Positions 26,322 through 38,954 of a stretch of 64,000 bases of DNA are shown here, piece after piece. The number at the start of each line of letters is the position of its first letter. Positions within the stretch are counted from its first letter, which is position 1. The translations under genes and the position numbers were made by a program. Under the pieces are notes generated by a model that was given only the letters and a program-made list of their open reading frames with translations, searched no databases and was not told where the DNA came from. Source of the stretch: Baylisascaris procyonis (taxonomy: Eukaryota; Nematoda; Chromadorea; Rhabditida; Ascarididae); the NCBI GenBank assembly GCA_037389465.1, contig JAZARR010000082.1, positions 5,630,501-5,694,500 of the forward strand. The letters are read 5' to 3'.

Positions 26322-29300
26322 CTGAAATTGAAATATGTGAATTAAAATTAAAATTTAGCCAATTTTGCAGTTCAGATAATCTTACATATACTATGCCTCA
26401 GGTAGCTATGTTCTGAAATCAGTAGAATAATGGTAATAAGTGATGAGTAAGTTATGAGATAGTAATATCGAAGAACCTTATTATGAAACGATAAAAATAT
26501 AGAATTTTTTTTTTTATAGGATTAATGTGGACGTAAACTCAATTACACTTATGATTCTACGAAGAAAGTTCAACGCGGATGTAGTTTTCTCAAATAAATT
26601 AAAAAGAACATCCCCCATGCCCCATTACATTTGGGAAACATTTTTTTGTCAAGACATAATAAAGAGATATTTCTATCTCATGGAGGGAATTTTGCAGAAG
26701 ATTGAAATGAACTTTGCATGAACAGTTTTTTTAGAGACAAAATTTTGAATCTCTTTCAAGTTTTTTTTTCCACTTTTAACGTGTATAAAATCATCTTTTG
26801 ACTTCGTGGTTGTCCATATTTAACATTTATATGACATACAAACATCAGATAAGACGTCCATTCTCTCAATAGATTCCATTTTAAAAAAGGTTTTTTTTGC
26901 AAGGAGGACAACTAGTGAAAGCTAAATTCTCCTGTTTACTTAGATAAGAAAATCATTCTCTTCGAACCTTTTTTTTCTAACATTTTAGAACTATTATACA
27001 AAAAAGTTTTTTGATTGATGAAAAAGTTTAAAATGTAAACTGAGAAGAAAACAACCATTGTAAGGAGTCCATGTAATAATAAAGGCGAAAAGAATTGCCG
27101 AAAGAGTCTTGGCGGCTTTACTTTCTTGTTTCCTTTCATTCTTTCTCCTTTCTTTATCACTTTTTCGTTGATAATCCTTCATACTATGTCTGAAATAAAA
27201 TTTTACTGAAACAAAATTTATCAGCACAGTAGCAAAATATTTAAATATTTATAGTACATAGAGATTATACAGAGAGATTATAAAATAAATATAATACTTG
27301 TGTACAGTGAGAGATGAATATGAATTCAATCGGTAGATGAATAAGAACAACATTTTTCGATCAATTTGACCGCCCAGGCTTAGTAGTTACTAGATTATTT
27401 TCAGACCCTTGAAAAAGGTGAACATAACTGGGACCGGAAAAAATATACAATCCATCATAGAATCATAACTGATACTAAATTAAACTTCTACTTTCTTCCC
27501 TATTCATGCCTGAAATCCTATTTTCTCATGCATCTTTTTTCGATAGCCAGTAGTTAATCGAAAAAGACCGGCTGCCACTAAAGTGCATTGAATTTAAAGT
27601 CACCATCGAATTGGCCGATGCTTTAGACTGCTATAAAATTAAAGAGAAGGAAATGTTTACTTGTTTGGTGATTTGCCATTCGCAGCGGCTTCATTTTGGA
27701 TCACCGATTTCCTCAATTCCTTGATCTTCTCACTTGTATCACTCATTGAACGTGTTCTATTCTTCTTATCTTTGTCGGCATTCGGTGAATCAGGTGAACT
27801 GTAATTTAAAAAAAAAAATTTTTTCCAGGCCTGTTTCTGAATATTCCCATTTAAACTATCACTTTTTGCACATCGAAAGAAGATTCAAAATAAATCAGCA
27901 AAATATTAAGATGACATTTTCATCATTCATTTCCGGTGGGAAAACTCCCCATAATTGGAAACAAAATTATATTTTTATGGCTATAAACTTAGCACTTTTT
28001 TGAAGAAACTTCAAAAAAATATTATCACTTCAAAGAGCATATCAATTACCGAATATGCTGCGTCCCCCGCTCTTGCTCTTCTTTTTTAACATTTGAATTA
28101 ACTACTCATTAAAATCAAATAATTTTTGTTCCCATATCAGGCGTATTTGGAGTTTTGGGTCATTCTCCTTATTAATATTCATAGACCCTTTAATGTGAAT
28201 TTTGATCAAACACCTATCGATCAATTGTACAAATTTTCTACTTCTATACGTTAGCTTCGCAAGCTTCATTGAGAAAGCTGAGCCTAACATCTAAGAAATT
28301 ATGGAATAGGCAAATAGATCCTGCTATGTCATCCAGACCATTACCATGCTCTCTCTCTCTCTTATAGCACGGCAATGGTGCCTATTACCTAAATATGTAT
28401 CACAAAGTTACTAAACATACACAAACAGTTGATAAACCTACCATGGAAGTCCGTCGGTTTCACAGGAGGACAGCCGCACTGATGGTCGTTTACCTTCGCC
28501 ATCTTTAAGTTCAATCAAAACTGTATACGTCGGAGGACGGTCAACGTTCCGCGTCCTGAAGTGTCCACTGTCATTCCGAGGCCGACCACTCGTTTCAGAT
28601 GCAGATCTGCTTCCATCCTAAAAGTCTTTTGCATTTGACGCATTTCTCCTATATTTCAAAGATTTACTGGCAAAATCTATAGCAGAATCAGATTCCTTAT
28701 ATGAGGATCATCAGAAGCTCGGCTAAATTGCCACCTCAACTGAGTAGAAAGCCTAGATGATTCGTTTTTTATTCATAGTAGGGCAAAGAAGTGAGACGGC
28801 ATATTAATGCGTAAATTATTGGATTGAATCAATTAAAGGAATAGCATCGATTCTGGAAGAACCAACCAAGATCTTTTTTTTCAAAACTTATAAAAATTTA
28901 ATGATAAAATTAACAATCATAATTTTCGGCACTTCCACTGACTCACTTCAGCAAATGTTATTTGGGAAAAAAAATTTGAATCTATACTTCGTCAATGCAT
29001 TTGATTTTTGGTTTTAGAGAAACCTATGATGAAAGATTCCTATCTGAATGTTAATTCGACTCGTTTTCTAGGAGCGAGATGTTTGGAATGCGAAAAAAAT
29101 TCTTTCACATATCGTGAAAATTCGATAGATTTATTTATATTTAGAATTACATTTGAAACCATTGGCAAATTATGAAGACTCTAGAATTATATGAGCAATT
29201 CATTTAACACTGCAAATGGTCATATTTCTAATCTATATGCTGTGTTCCAACGATTATATTAATGAATCATTCAAACTCATTCTGTTTCAATGATATTGCA

Positions 29301-32300
29301 AATTGTCAAAAAAGGTCAAATTTGAGGGATGTATTTAATTTGAGACATTTTTGCAAAAATTTACATTATTTCTCCATCTTATCGAATTCACTCCCCATAC
29401 TTTTCTGAAATTTCACTTCACAAACCCCTCTCTTTTTTTGGAATTTAGTGTTTTCATCGGGTTTGTCTGTGGTATTCAAGTCGAAAGTTACAATCCATGT
29501 GAAAGGAATCCGATGGATCACGATGGCAAATTTACCTTATGTGTAGGTGCTATAGGGCTTGCAGGCGGCGATTGTTTCGATTGGCCATGCGTTGAATAGA
29601 AACTACTTCCCACTGATGCTTCATCGGCATTCACATGACCTACGTCACTGCTCTCGTCCGATGACATCTCGCTCTTGCCCAGACAAGCCTTCAGACATGA
29701 ACGCTTACGGCTTGTGGAATCTCGCCTGAATTTGTTTTTCACATTGTCACAACTTATTACTCAACAGATACAACAATACTTTTTTCAGAATCAGGTTCCT
29801 TCAAATGCCTCCTTTCTATTTCCTGCCATTAATTAAATGCCCATTATTTTATTACCATTTGGCCAGATTTCGTTGGAAAACGGCCTCATTTGGTCCACTG
29901 TTCCATTGTTTTCCATATTCTCCTTTTCCATTGGAACTTCTTTTTTTATTATTACTTGAAGCTAACCAATAGCAGTGAGCATTTCAACAAAGCATACCTG
30001 ACTTTACATGTATAATTAATTCCAGGTAGCAGCTGGTTACGTCTGAAAGAGTTCTTAGCCGCCAATGAGCTTGATGAAGTTGTCGAGTGCAATTCACGTT
30101 TGTTCAATGATCCTCGTAACTGAAGAATAAAAAAAATATTTATTATTTTTCAACGATCGTTGTAAATAGATTCCACAGGAAGAGAGTGAATTAAGAACTG
30201 AGAACTGTTTATCTAAGTGGTGCTGAAGATTTTATATTTCTGTGAGTTAGTGAATTCCCTTTCTAGAATAAGATAGTCAAAATCACACTGAGATAGAGCA
30301 GTGATGATGATGCGGTCGCTTATGGTCAACATATTGCCAACATCATACGTTTGCATATTATCAAGTGACTGGAAAGCAAAACAGTTTGATTTCAAATCGC
30401 ACAATAAGATAAAGGATGAATTCATTGACGCTCAGTTCACATACAGGTGAAATTGTTTTCGCTGCAAATAATCGAAAAGGATTTCAGCATAACCATCGGA
30501 AACAGAATCCAGAAAGCATTATTTGGATGGCTCAATAATACTGTATATTCAAAAGTAATACGTCATGTTATGTCATCCTTCATTCATTAATATAAAAATT
30601 CTCTATGTGCTTGACGAGCAAACGTAGGATATTGGCAATAATTCATCCACGAAACGTGAAAGTTGACTCATGCAGCGACTTGTGCATATTTGAAGAAGAT
30701 GCATTGAAATGCCTGTGAAACTTGCATATTTCTACTTACGGTAGCGTTGGTTGCACCGGCAAGTCGTGATGTACTCGCAATGAGAGAGACAAGTTGCTGC
30801 AATATCACCGTCGAGTGAGCGACTAATTTTAGTGCTAATTTTGCATTAATGCGTTTTTCATGCATTCTAAAGGCTCCTAATAACAGAGGAGGAACTTTGT
30901 TTCTTTTCCATTATTCACCTCCCCTCCGTTCCCCTTTTTAGAAGTCAACCTTCCTACGACATCCAGTTTTGGGAAGTCGCAACGTCGCTTTGCCCCTCCC
31001 CCTCCCCTCCCTCTCCTTTTCCAACACAAATACTGGTCTTACCTCGAACCTACTAAACTTTGCCATGAAGCCTGTCACCATTCGAAGAATTCTTACTAAA
31101 TCTGAAAGCGAGGAATACAGAATAGAATATTTAAAAGTTTACTAAGCGCATCCCCTCTCACAAGCTCTCCAACATACGCTTTCTCTCTTCCACAGTCCCT
31201 TGCTTTAACAGGTACTCGGCCGCTAGGAAATCTGAAAATAGAGTGAGTTCCCGCTGTCCACCATCCCCCTTGCCTCATTACTGCTCTAACCGATATTCGT
31301 TTAGAAAAGTTATTGGAACATTAATACCCCGGGCTTATACGTGATGCAATACGGTATCCACTATGTTAGATAATTAGATAAAGAAGAACTATAGATTCTC
31401 ACAGCTCTTTTAATTTAGGTTTTTTAAGAGTAGACATGGGTTTAATTCATAGAACGATAAAATAGTTAAAGATGGAAATATCTGAAAGTAATTTGCAAAA
31501 AAAAAGAAGATTTTCAAAAAGAAATAAAAACAGAATTATGAGCGCTATGTATATATAAGGCGATAAAATAAACGCCCTAAATAAGAAGACACGCGAAAAC
31601 GCATTCGCATTATCCTTCCTCCTGTGCAATAGTACACAAATATAAAATTATTCATACTAATTCGTTTTTTCATTTATTCACTTATTATTCACATATATTC
31701 ACATATACGCAGCGATAAGGGAACGGAACATAAATGCTGATGAACCTATAATGAACATCATTGTTCCAGCAAGCCGCACTATAGTCTGTATTGTGATAAG
31801 ATGTGTTTATTTTCAGTGCGAAAATATGTGAACACGGATAAAATTTAGATACGCAAATTTCCTCCACGATGGGACAAACTAGTTCATTAATGACATGAAT
31901 AAATGTAGCAGTGCATAAGCATGATTACAAAATGTGGAATACGCATACCTGTCCAGCCTGTAGACGTGTCACTTCTTTTTGACGTTTCTTTGTTTCGTAA
32001 TAAACTCTCGAGTAAAGGAAGATCATTATTGCTAGCGGTAGGTAGAAAGCCGCGATTGCTGTACCCACTGAAGCAAATTGATTCGTCTCGATGAATTGTA
32101 CAACGCATTTATCCTGATTTGTGAAACGACCTGCAAAGTAAGAAGCAGAAATTGGTCAAAGAAATTCATCCCGCATATAAATAGCAACATCTAATTACAA
32201 TATTCAAATATTTTTTTACACTAAAAATCAAAACAAATGGAATTAAGGTCAATGAATGGAGCATTTACTTTCCATCTTCTTCCCTCCTCATTTTCCTCCT

Positions 32301-35300
32301 ATTCTTCATCTTCAAACAGGTACAGAGATTTATTCAATGAAAATAAAGTAGAAAATACTAATAAATATTCGAAATAACGCGAGCATATATTAACTAGCCT
32401 TATATTTCTCACAAGCTTTTTAAAAATGAGTCGCGCTCTTTTTGTCATACATTTCATGTGAATGCGAAATTGATGAGAGCAAAATGCATGCAATGTTTTT
32501 CCACCTTTAAATATCTAAAATTTCAAATTTCCGGAATCTGGCTTTACTGTACCTCAGTTTGAAACTATCACAGAGTTAGGTACGTATATACCGTATGCGC
32601 AGATTTGACATCTGTGATATCTCATCTCTGCAAAAGTGCAGAAGACAACAAGAGGACAGATAATAGTACCGTACTTCCGTCATTGAGACCGAGGAAAAAA
32701 ATCTTAAAGAGTTGAAAACGATCAGATTTTGGCATGATTGTTCTCTATGGGGATTTTTATTTCTGGCAAGGTGACAAAATGGTTAAACGCCTCAATGATA
32801 AAAATCTACTCGAACTATTTTCAAGGATACTTGGTAAAAATTGACAAATATATAAAACAAAATATTTACAACTATAAAAAAATTACATCACTTTTCAATA
32901 ATATAACAAAGGGAAATACTTATAATTTATGCATAGAATATAAAATTTGATACAAGTAGCAATAGAAAAAAATATACCGGAATAGTTCTTTTTTTCACTT
33001 TTCAACAGTATTACTAAAGGAAAAACGATGTGCATCGCCGTACGAAAGCTAATAAAAAAAATTGCAACGGAACGGAACTACCAACAAGTATGCAAACGAA
33101 CCTTCTATATGGGGCCAACTGATAATCCAAGGTGGCCAGAGAATTAATGAGATAATATATGTGCTCGCAATCATTGTGAGCGCCTTCTTTGCCGTCCTTC
33201 TTTAAAAAATTTTCAACATTAGCAATAAACACTTGAAATTTGACTGCTAATTAATTATGCTAACTAGAATATAAATTTTATACAATCTCGAATTGAATCT
33301 AAAATTCAAATGGTGCAAAAATTCAAAAAGTTCTATATGACCCAAAAATTTACCGCATAAACATTGCAATCACAATATACATCAGAGTTTGCTTTAAACT
33401 ACAAATAGTAAAATTAAGGAGACCTCTTCTCATCAACAAAAAAAATTTCCCTCCAGTCAAATACAAACAATAAAATTGCCTTCAGCGTCAGCATCATTGG
33501 CAATGTGCAACGTAAGATGAATATTTTTAACCGATAAATTCATGTGCAAAAATTTTAACAAAATTATAGAAAATTTTATTCAAACAAAGATCACATTTAT
33601 TTAGCTACTTAAGATTTTTTTCTATGATATTAGGAGAAAAAAGCTAGTAAAAATTTCATTTCTTAAGTTCTCAACGTTCAAAAAATAAATAAATAAATAA
33701 ATAAATAAATAAACCAAAAAAAAATTCAACCTTGGTCGATAAGTGAGCGGTCGTGTTACCGAAAAATACCTATCGAATGAGATCAATAATAAATTGAGCA
33801 CTGATGCATTCGACATAAAATAATCGAGACATAACCAAAATTGGCACATTGTATAGCCGATACCCCAACGTGTATCTACTGCCAGGTAATAGGTCATTAG
33901 CGGAATTGATACGATACCTTTAAATAAATAACTAATAAATCATTTATATTATCATTTCATATCAGTTATCATATCAGTATTGAATTCGACTGATGAAATC
34001 TAGATGAATTTCTCACGCTATAATTCTTTAATCAATAGGAATTTTACAAACGACTGATATTCAAATATTTCGATTTGTATAAGGCTAAGCAAAAACCCTA
34101 TTAGATGAAAAAAAAAAACCTATCAACGCAAAAGGGAAAAGGAAGCGATTAGATAAATTTTCAACTAAGTTTCAGAGACCTTTCTTCATCGTTTCCTCTT
34201 TTCCTCATAGCGATAAGCGGTAACGTTTGAAAAATGTTTCCTTAGCAATATGTGAAAATATCGTTTTTTTAATAGTCGATATATAAGGAAATCCGAGGGG
34301 AAACTAAAAGACCATAGAACTTTTATACTCAACAAGATGTTGGCTGCAATAGATTCGTTTTTCATTTTCAAAAAAAAAAAAAAAATTGCGCTCAGGACTT
34401 TTTCCATGGAAATTCGTTCTCCATAAAAGCAAAGAAAATTTCTTCTCGTTAAATATCATTTTCAGCGAAATATTTTTTTTAAAACTCTCAGCTGACTTAC
34501 CGATTGCAATATCGGCAACTGCAAGACTAAACAGAAAATAATTGCTGATCGTTTGCAATTGCTTGTCGATTTTAAAACTGACCATTACCATTAAATTGCC
34601 CACTGTGGTCAATATTGCGAAAATTGTACCAACCGCAACAATACAAATAAATCTGCAATTCAATAAACTATTGCAGAAACGAATGCAACCATCAGAAAGA
34701 TTTCAAAAAAAAGAAAAAATTTAAAAAATAAAATAAATTTATGCAATTTCTCACTGAAACAATATAAATGATACTTAAAAATAAAAAATCAGCAGAAAAT
34801 ATGAAAGAGTAAAGATATTATATATGTAAAGGTATTTAAAAAAAGAGCACTTTCATATGAATATCTGAATGCAATAAATTTGTAAAAAATGAGTACAACG
34901 ATCCAGTATGGTGCTATTTTTGCAATAAATTTGGGCATACATGACAGGAACTCGAAACTCTAAAAAAAAGCGGAATAACTTGGAAAACTAAACCAACTAT
35001 TCGATTCGATTATTCTACAAAAGTAGCCACAAATAAGAATTATAAAAGGCATAAATTAGGCATATAAATCTTTTTAACTGAAATAGTATCATAGAAGAAA
35101 ATAGATAAAGCCGAAAAAGAATAAATAAACGAACTTTGTTTGGTACCATTGTGAAGGAGAAACTTCAATTGAGTGATTATAGATAGTTTCATTGATGAAC
35201 GGATTATTTGTGGTAGGTAAAGCAAATGAGAACGTATCGGCGAGTCCAGCAATTGAAAATGTGGGACTTGTGTTAGGTGGTGATAGTGTGGACGATGATA

Positions 35301-35441
35301 GAACCTCAAAAGTTATTATGAGGTCACATTCCAATATCAGCACTGAGATTTATATAAGGATTACATTTCTTAGAAATGTGGAAAGTTGAGTGACAAAAAA
35401 AATACTTATTTTAGGTAAACAAAGATGTCAAATTATATGTG

Positions 35442-35505
<64 letters not shown>

Positions 35506-35766
35506 GAGTTATATCAAATTAATAACTTAACAAATGTTAAAATTTTATTTAAATTCAACCAAATTTTTTGTTATTAATAATATGTCTTATCAAAGTACGA
35601 ATAAATGAGATGGGTCTATCATCTGAAAATATAGAGTATCAAAAATTATCAATAGGGATCAATTTTTCATTTGACTTACTTGCATGACCATTTCGAAGAT
35701 TTTCGTGTGTTTGATTGATTTTGACGTACGTGGTCGTTGTTGTGATGCAGCGCTTAATGCACCCAT
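26107..35766 (-). CDS. gar-3: Muscarinic-type acetylcholine receptor GAR-3 (GPCR)
   Basis: Thirteen minus-strand exons join with matching phases into a 635-residue class A GPCR. They are 35,766-35,680; 35,304-35,135; 34,652-34,501; 33,917-33,731; 33,199-33,102; 32,130-31,949; 30,796-30,740; 30,119-29,998; 29,725-29,536; 28,617-28,442; 27,798-27,661; 27,189-27,056; 26,321-26,107. All seven helices are present. Hallmarks are GN in TM1, Asp133 in TM2, the amine-binding Asp168 in TM3 ([10 protein letters not shown]), Asp-Arg-Tyr at 185-187, Cys161 and Cys240 for the extracellular disulfide, WTPYN with Asn564 in TM6, and NSTINP (592-597) in TM7. Two N-glycosylation sites (Asn67, Asn72) precede TM1. 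The third intracellular loop is about 260 residues, the family's usual G-protein-coupling and regulatory region. The tail is short and basic. The receptor is expected in the plasma membrane of neurons and muscle, binding acetylcholine and coupling to Gq. The core is secure; exon 1 and the 57-base exon 7 are less certain. Confidence 0.92.
27056..27189 (-). CDS. gar-3: gar-3 exon 12 (end of third loop, TM6)
   Basis: A lysine/arginine-rich juxtamembrane segment leads into [20 protein letters not shown]. Acceptor TATTTCAG, donor GTTGTT, phase 1 out. Confidence 0.94.
27661..27798 (-). CDS. gar-3: gar-3 exon 11 (third loop)
   Basis: [20 protein letters not shown], then [20 protein letters not shown]. 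Acceptor AATTACAG, donor GTAAAC. Confidence 0.82.
28442..28617 (-). CDS. gar-3: gar-3 exon 10 (third loop)
   Basis: [17 protein letters not shown], then [20 protein letters not shown]. Acceptor CTTTTAG, donor GTAGGT, phase 2 out. Confidence 0.8.
29536..29725 (-). CDS. gar-3: gar-3 exon 9 (third loop)
   Basis: [20 protein letters not shown], then an acidic serine-rich stretch and a run ending SPIAPTHK. Acceptor AAATTCAG, donor GTAAAT. Confidence 0.8.
29998..30119 (-). CDS. gar-3: gar-3 exon 8 (third loop)
   Basis: Starts [18 protein letters not shown] and ends NYTCKV. Acceptor TTCTTCAG, donor GTATGC, phase 2 out. Confidence 0.8.
30740..30796 (-). CDS. gar-3: gar-3 exon 7 (third-loop microexon)
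   Basis: 19 codons ([19 protein letters not shown]) with acceptor TTGCAG and donor GTAAGT, phase 0 on both sides. It could be skipped without a frameshift and is a candidate cassette exon. Confidence 0.6.
31949..32130 (-). CDS. gar-3: gar-3 exon 6 (extracellular loop 2, TM5)
   Basis: Encodes Cys240 and [13 protein letters not shown]5 ([20 protein letters not shown]) and the start of the third loop, [16 protein letters not shown]. Acceptor TTGCAG, donor GTATGC. Confidence 0.94.
33102..33199 (-). CDS. gar-3: gar-3 exon 5 (TM4)
   Basis: [20 protein letters not shown] followed by [14 protein letters not shown]. The acceptor TTTAAAG is atypical but is the one that keeps the PRRT junction. The donor is GTTCGT. 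Confidence 0.9.
33673..33712. repeat. (AAAT)n microsatellite in a gar-3 intron
   Basis: About ten uninterrupted AAAT-type tetranucleotides directly downstream of exon 4 on the minus strand. Confidence 0.85.
33731..33917 (-). CDS. gar-3: gar-3 exon 4 (end of TM2, TM3, DRY)
   Basis: Encodes [11 protein letters not shown], the conserved Cys161, [19 protein letters not shown] and [13 protein letters not shown]. The donor is GTTGAA. Confidence 0.94.
34501..34652 (-). CDS. gar-3: gar-3 exon 3 (TM1-TM2)
   Basis: Acceptor AATTGCAG, donor GTAAGT. Encodes [18 protein letters not shown] and [15 protein letters not shown]. Confidence 0.92.
35135..35304 (-). CDS. gar-3: gar-3 exon 2 (extracellular N-terminus)
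   Basis: Ser/Thr/Pro-rich segment with NET and NHS glycosylation sites, ending SQWYQT. The donor is GTTCGT, phase 2. The start used here is acceptor CTTTTGAG. An alternative acceptor ATCTCAG lies 38 bases upstream. Confidence 0.65.
35445..35504. repeat. (TA)n microsatellite
   Basis: A 60-bp uninterrupted TA run inside the intron between gar-3 candidate exons 1 and 2. Confidence 0.97.
35680..35766 (-). CDS. gar-3: gar-3 candidate exon 1
   Basis: 29 codons from ATG ([20 protein letters not shown]...) to the consensus donor GTAAGT, phase 0, which matches the next exon. The frame stays open upstream of the ATG to an acceptor TATTTTAG, so it may be a longer internal exon or belong to another transcript. 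Confidence 0.45.
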
Positions 35767-35795
35767 CGTGGCCACACCGATTTCCACCCTAAAAT

Positions 35796-36890
35796 ATTTT
35801 CTCATTTCATACAGTATGAGCTAACTCGGCTTTTAGTCAAAAGAAGTGTTTTTTTTTAAATAGTATCTAAATTAAGGAATATTAGGTGCACTATGTATTT
35901 TGCATCCCGAATGGAAAGAAATAATTATTATAGGTGTCGCAAAAATAGCAATGAGACTATGAAATGCAACACTATACAAACAAACAATATGCGAATAGAA
36001 AAAGAAACTTATGAAAATTTACATAAAAGTTTTCAATAAATAAACTTAAATATGTATCATTGCAATGTAGGGTGATTTCCATATTTCCATCTACTTCTCA
36101 AATGCAGGCTGCTAATTTCAAGGCAACTGAAAAAGTCCTCTTCAGATATGTACAGCTTTTAAAATCCTAAGAGCAAAAAAAAATGAAAAATGAGGAGCAA
36201 TTCATCCATCAGGTCATTTGGGAAGGGGTGACAATCACTAGCCATCAACCGTGAGGGCACTAGTCGGTAATAATGATAAACGCTGATCAAAAGCAACATT
36301 TCATCATTGTCGATATCCACTGACAGAAGTACACACTGACGAGAGAAAGGAGGGATTCATGGAAAAATGCTTAGATGTTTTAGAAAAAAACGAAACATTT
36401 AATACTGAAAATAAAAATTTACGATTGAGAGAAAAATTTCTTATAAAGAGAGCATTTTTTTTTCTTTTTTAGTTTATGAAAAACGAGATAGATCCAAAAG
36501 AAACCGACCAAAATGAATTCTATATTCAGTATAAAATGTTCGAGATCTCAAAAATTCTATCATTGCCTTTCGCCAACTTTGGCAATACAACCTTCCAATA
36601 ATGGGGGAAAATTGACCACGTTTTTGTTGACAAACGACTAAAATATTTTTTTCGAAACAAAATTTTCCTCTTAGCTGAAAAAATTGAATTTTTATGAAAT
36701 TTTTCTGAAGAAAACATCGAATCAGCGATTCGAAATAAACCGCTAGGAAAAGAGAGGTATTGATTTGAGGATTAAATATAGGAGAAGGAAGCGGACGTAA
36801 GAGCATTTCTTTGAGATCCCTTTAACTCATAATGAACTTTTTAAGGTGCAGTTTTGTTTTTCACCCTATAAGCATAGCTGTGCAACGCAT
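35796..36890. other. Non-coding region upstream of gar-3
   Basis: AT-rich with homopolymers. A 110-codon minus-strand frame (36,474-36,806) has no recognisable domain or convincing splice signals and is probably chance. Confidence 0.5.
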
Positions 36891-37005
36891 TCAAATAAGT
36901 GCACTATATATTGGCGCAGTAGAAGTACATACAAAACGAACAACATTGTCTACTTGTCCGTGGCGTGAGAAGAGCGGCCACTGATGCGATGAAGCGAATT
37001 TAGAA

Positions 37006-37220
37006 AGACGCACACAGACAAACGGACATAAATTCAGGCACATATACACACACACGCACCACAGACACACATGCATACACATACACAAACACATACATAG
37101 GCACATACACACATACACACAGACGCAGACAAACGTGCACACGGTCACACAGACAGTACACGTACATGCACACATACACTCATACGCGCATACACACGCA
37201 TACATTATATATTATATATA
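37006..37220. repeat. CA-rich degenerate microsatellite
   Basis: Alternating ACACAC/ACATAC sequence with interruptions, ending in a short TATATT tract. It is a purine-pyrimidine alternation with Z-DNA potential. Frames over it are low-complexity Cys/Val. Confidence 0.9.
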
Positions 37221-37427
37221 TCTCTTGATTTGTTTGCGGATACTGTATGTCTGCTTAGTAGCTCTAATTTGTTAGGTTCAAAACTGAGTCAGCTTTACAC
37301 ATTGAGGTGAAAAAAAAACAAAAAGTTCAAGCCGTGGTGTTCACAGCGCCAAATCAAAATCATGTAATCCATGTATGCTTAACTGGTGGACATGTCGCAG
37401 AAGATACCTTCAAAGGGTTATAGCCTT

Positions 37428-37460
37428 TGATCCCCCCCTCGCCCCCCCCCTCGCCTCCGC
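37428..37460. repeat. C-rich homopolymer-like tract
   Basis: Runs of 7 and 9 C with short interruptions (GATCCCCCCCTCGCCCCCCC), unusual in this AT-rich setting. Confidence 0.8.
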
Positions 37461-37993
37461 TTAGTGGTGTAACGGATAGTGGAGCTAAGGTTTCATCAAT
37501 CAAGATTTTTAACGGTTAACGTATAACAACATAGAATCCTCCGAAGATACTGTAGGTGACTATTATATAACTGGCCTATGACAGACCATTTAAAATGTAA
37601 ATATTAGGAAGGACACAAATATACAATCACAAGTACCTCTCGTTCAAAGTATTTGCAAAGTTCTGCTAAGAGTAGAATTGGATGGTACTAATATGCTGTC
37701 AATTCGTTTATCCATCATCGCTTTTACCTAAACCAAATAATCGATCGAAGAAGTTTATCTAAAATCAAAAAAAAAATCACAATAATATAACAAAGAAATA
37801 AAAGAAAAAGAATATGAGATAAAAGAAAATAGATAATAAGAAGCCAATCAATTCAGTTAACAATTAATGAATCGTGTTCAAGTGGCCAATCTATTACGGT
37901 AGATGATGCAAATATTAAGTGTGATCTTGCGTGAAGAATGCTGCATTTAAACAAAACCCCCCAAATATCCACTAAAAAATCCTTTGATAATGC

Positions 37994-38190
37994 TTAACGG
38001 TTTTTTTTTCTTTTTTCCACATCGGAATGCAATATTTGACGAATAGAGAGAGAGATGAAAAGAGAGGGAAAGCACCTCTCTAACGGGGGGAAAAGTCCTT
38101 TTATCGCTCGAATATAACTGAAGTGGCGTTTGTTGAATAGAAAATCGGCAATGAGTGCCTTATGTTCCACCTCATAGTGCCCAACCCACT
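37994..38190 (-). CDS. Exon-like open frame, unassigned
   Basis: After acceptor TTGTTTCAG the frame reads WVGHYEVEHKALIADFLFNK..., staying open to a TAA at 37,994. The first third is protein-like and the rest becomes low-complexity. I recognise no family and see no partner exon. Confidence 0.2.
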
Positions 38191-38954
38191 GAAACAACAT
38201 CAACGCGCAATTTCTTTATCGCTAACGGAAGATGGCGTCAAAAAGCATCAAGCTCTTAATTCGTGCATTAACTATTGTCTTTATTGAGCGATCCTTGCGA
38301 AAACTTTTCACAAATTCTTGTGAAAATTCTACCAATAGATGCTCAATTTTAAAAATTTTATCATAGATTGATCAAAATGCATATAATTGATTATATCATT
38401 TATTTAATTGCTTAGTTATACTTCAAATTGGTTCTCTTTCCGATAAATAAAAATTATCTCTTACAAGAAATTTCAACTTTTATATTGAGTTAAATCTATC
38501 GTTTTTTAAAAATAATTTGAACAAGATCTTTCAATACTGCTCTAACATCCTATGTCATCTGCGCGATCTGCAAAGAATTTTACAACTTGAAAGAATGTAA
38601 AAAGCGCGTTTTGGGCACTTTTGTTTAGTCAAAAATATTTCAGTTGAATTCAAATCATTTACTGACCATAAATCGGCAACTATAATACTTTTTTACAAGG
38701 TTTTATACAAATTAAAGGCAGAGAGATCACTGAGTAAATAGCAAACTATAGTTTTTGAGAATAAAATTTAAGATCCAAGGCTATATTTAACTAGACCACT
38801 AATTACACTAACAAGGCCACTAATTACACATAATATATTAGACGCAATTAATAAAGCGATCTACTTTTATCATATACGTTTTGTTCTATCGAGCTCAACG
38901 ATGAGATCATATCAACTTGTACGCGTTGAACTGAAGGCGTACTTGGCTACTGTT

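Noticed and set aside
30213..30425. 70-codon minus-strand frame ([19 protein letters not shown]...) inside a gar-3 intron after acceptor CTTTCCAG
   Set aside because: Its only donor is weak (GTGTGA) and would not keep frame with exon 8, so it was left out of the gar-3 model.
35040..35309. 89-codon minus-strand frame [11 protein letters not shown]...
   Set aside because: Wrong frame of gar-3 exon 2; the other frame has glycosylation sites and joins TM1 correctly.
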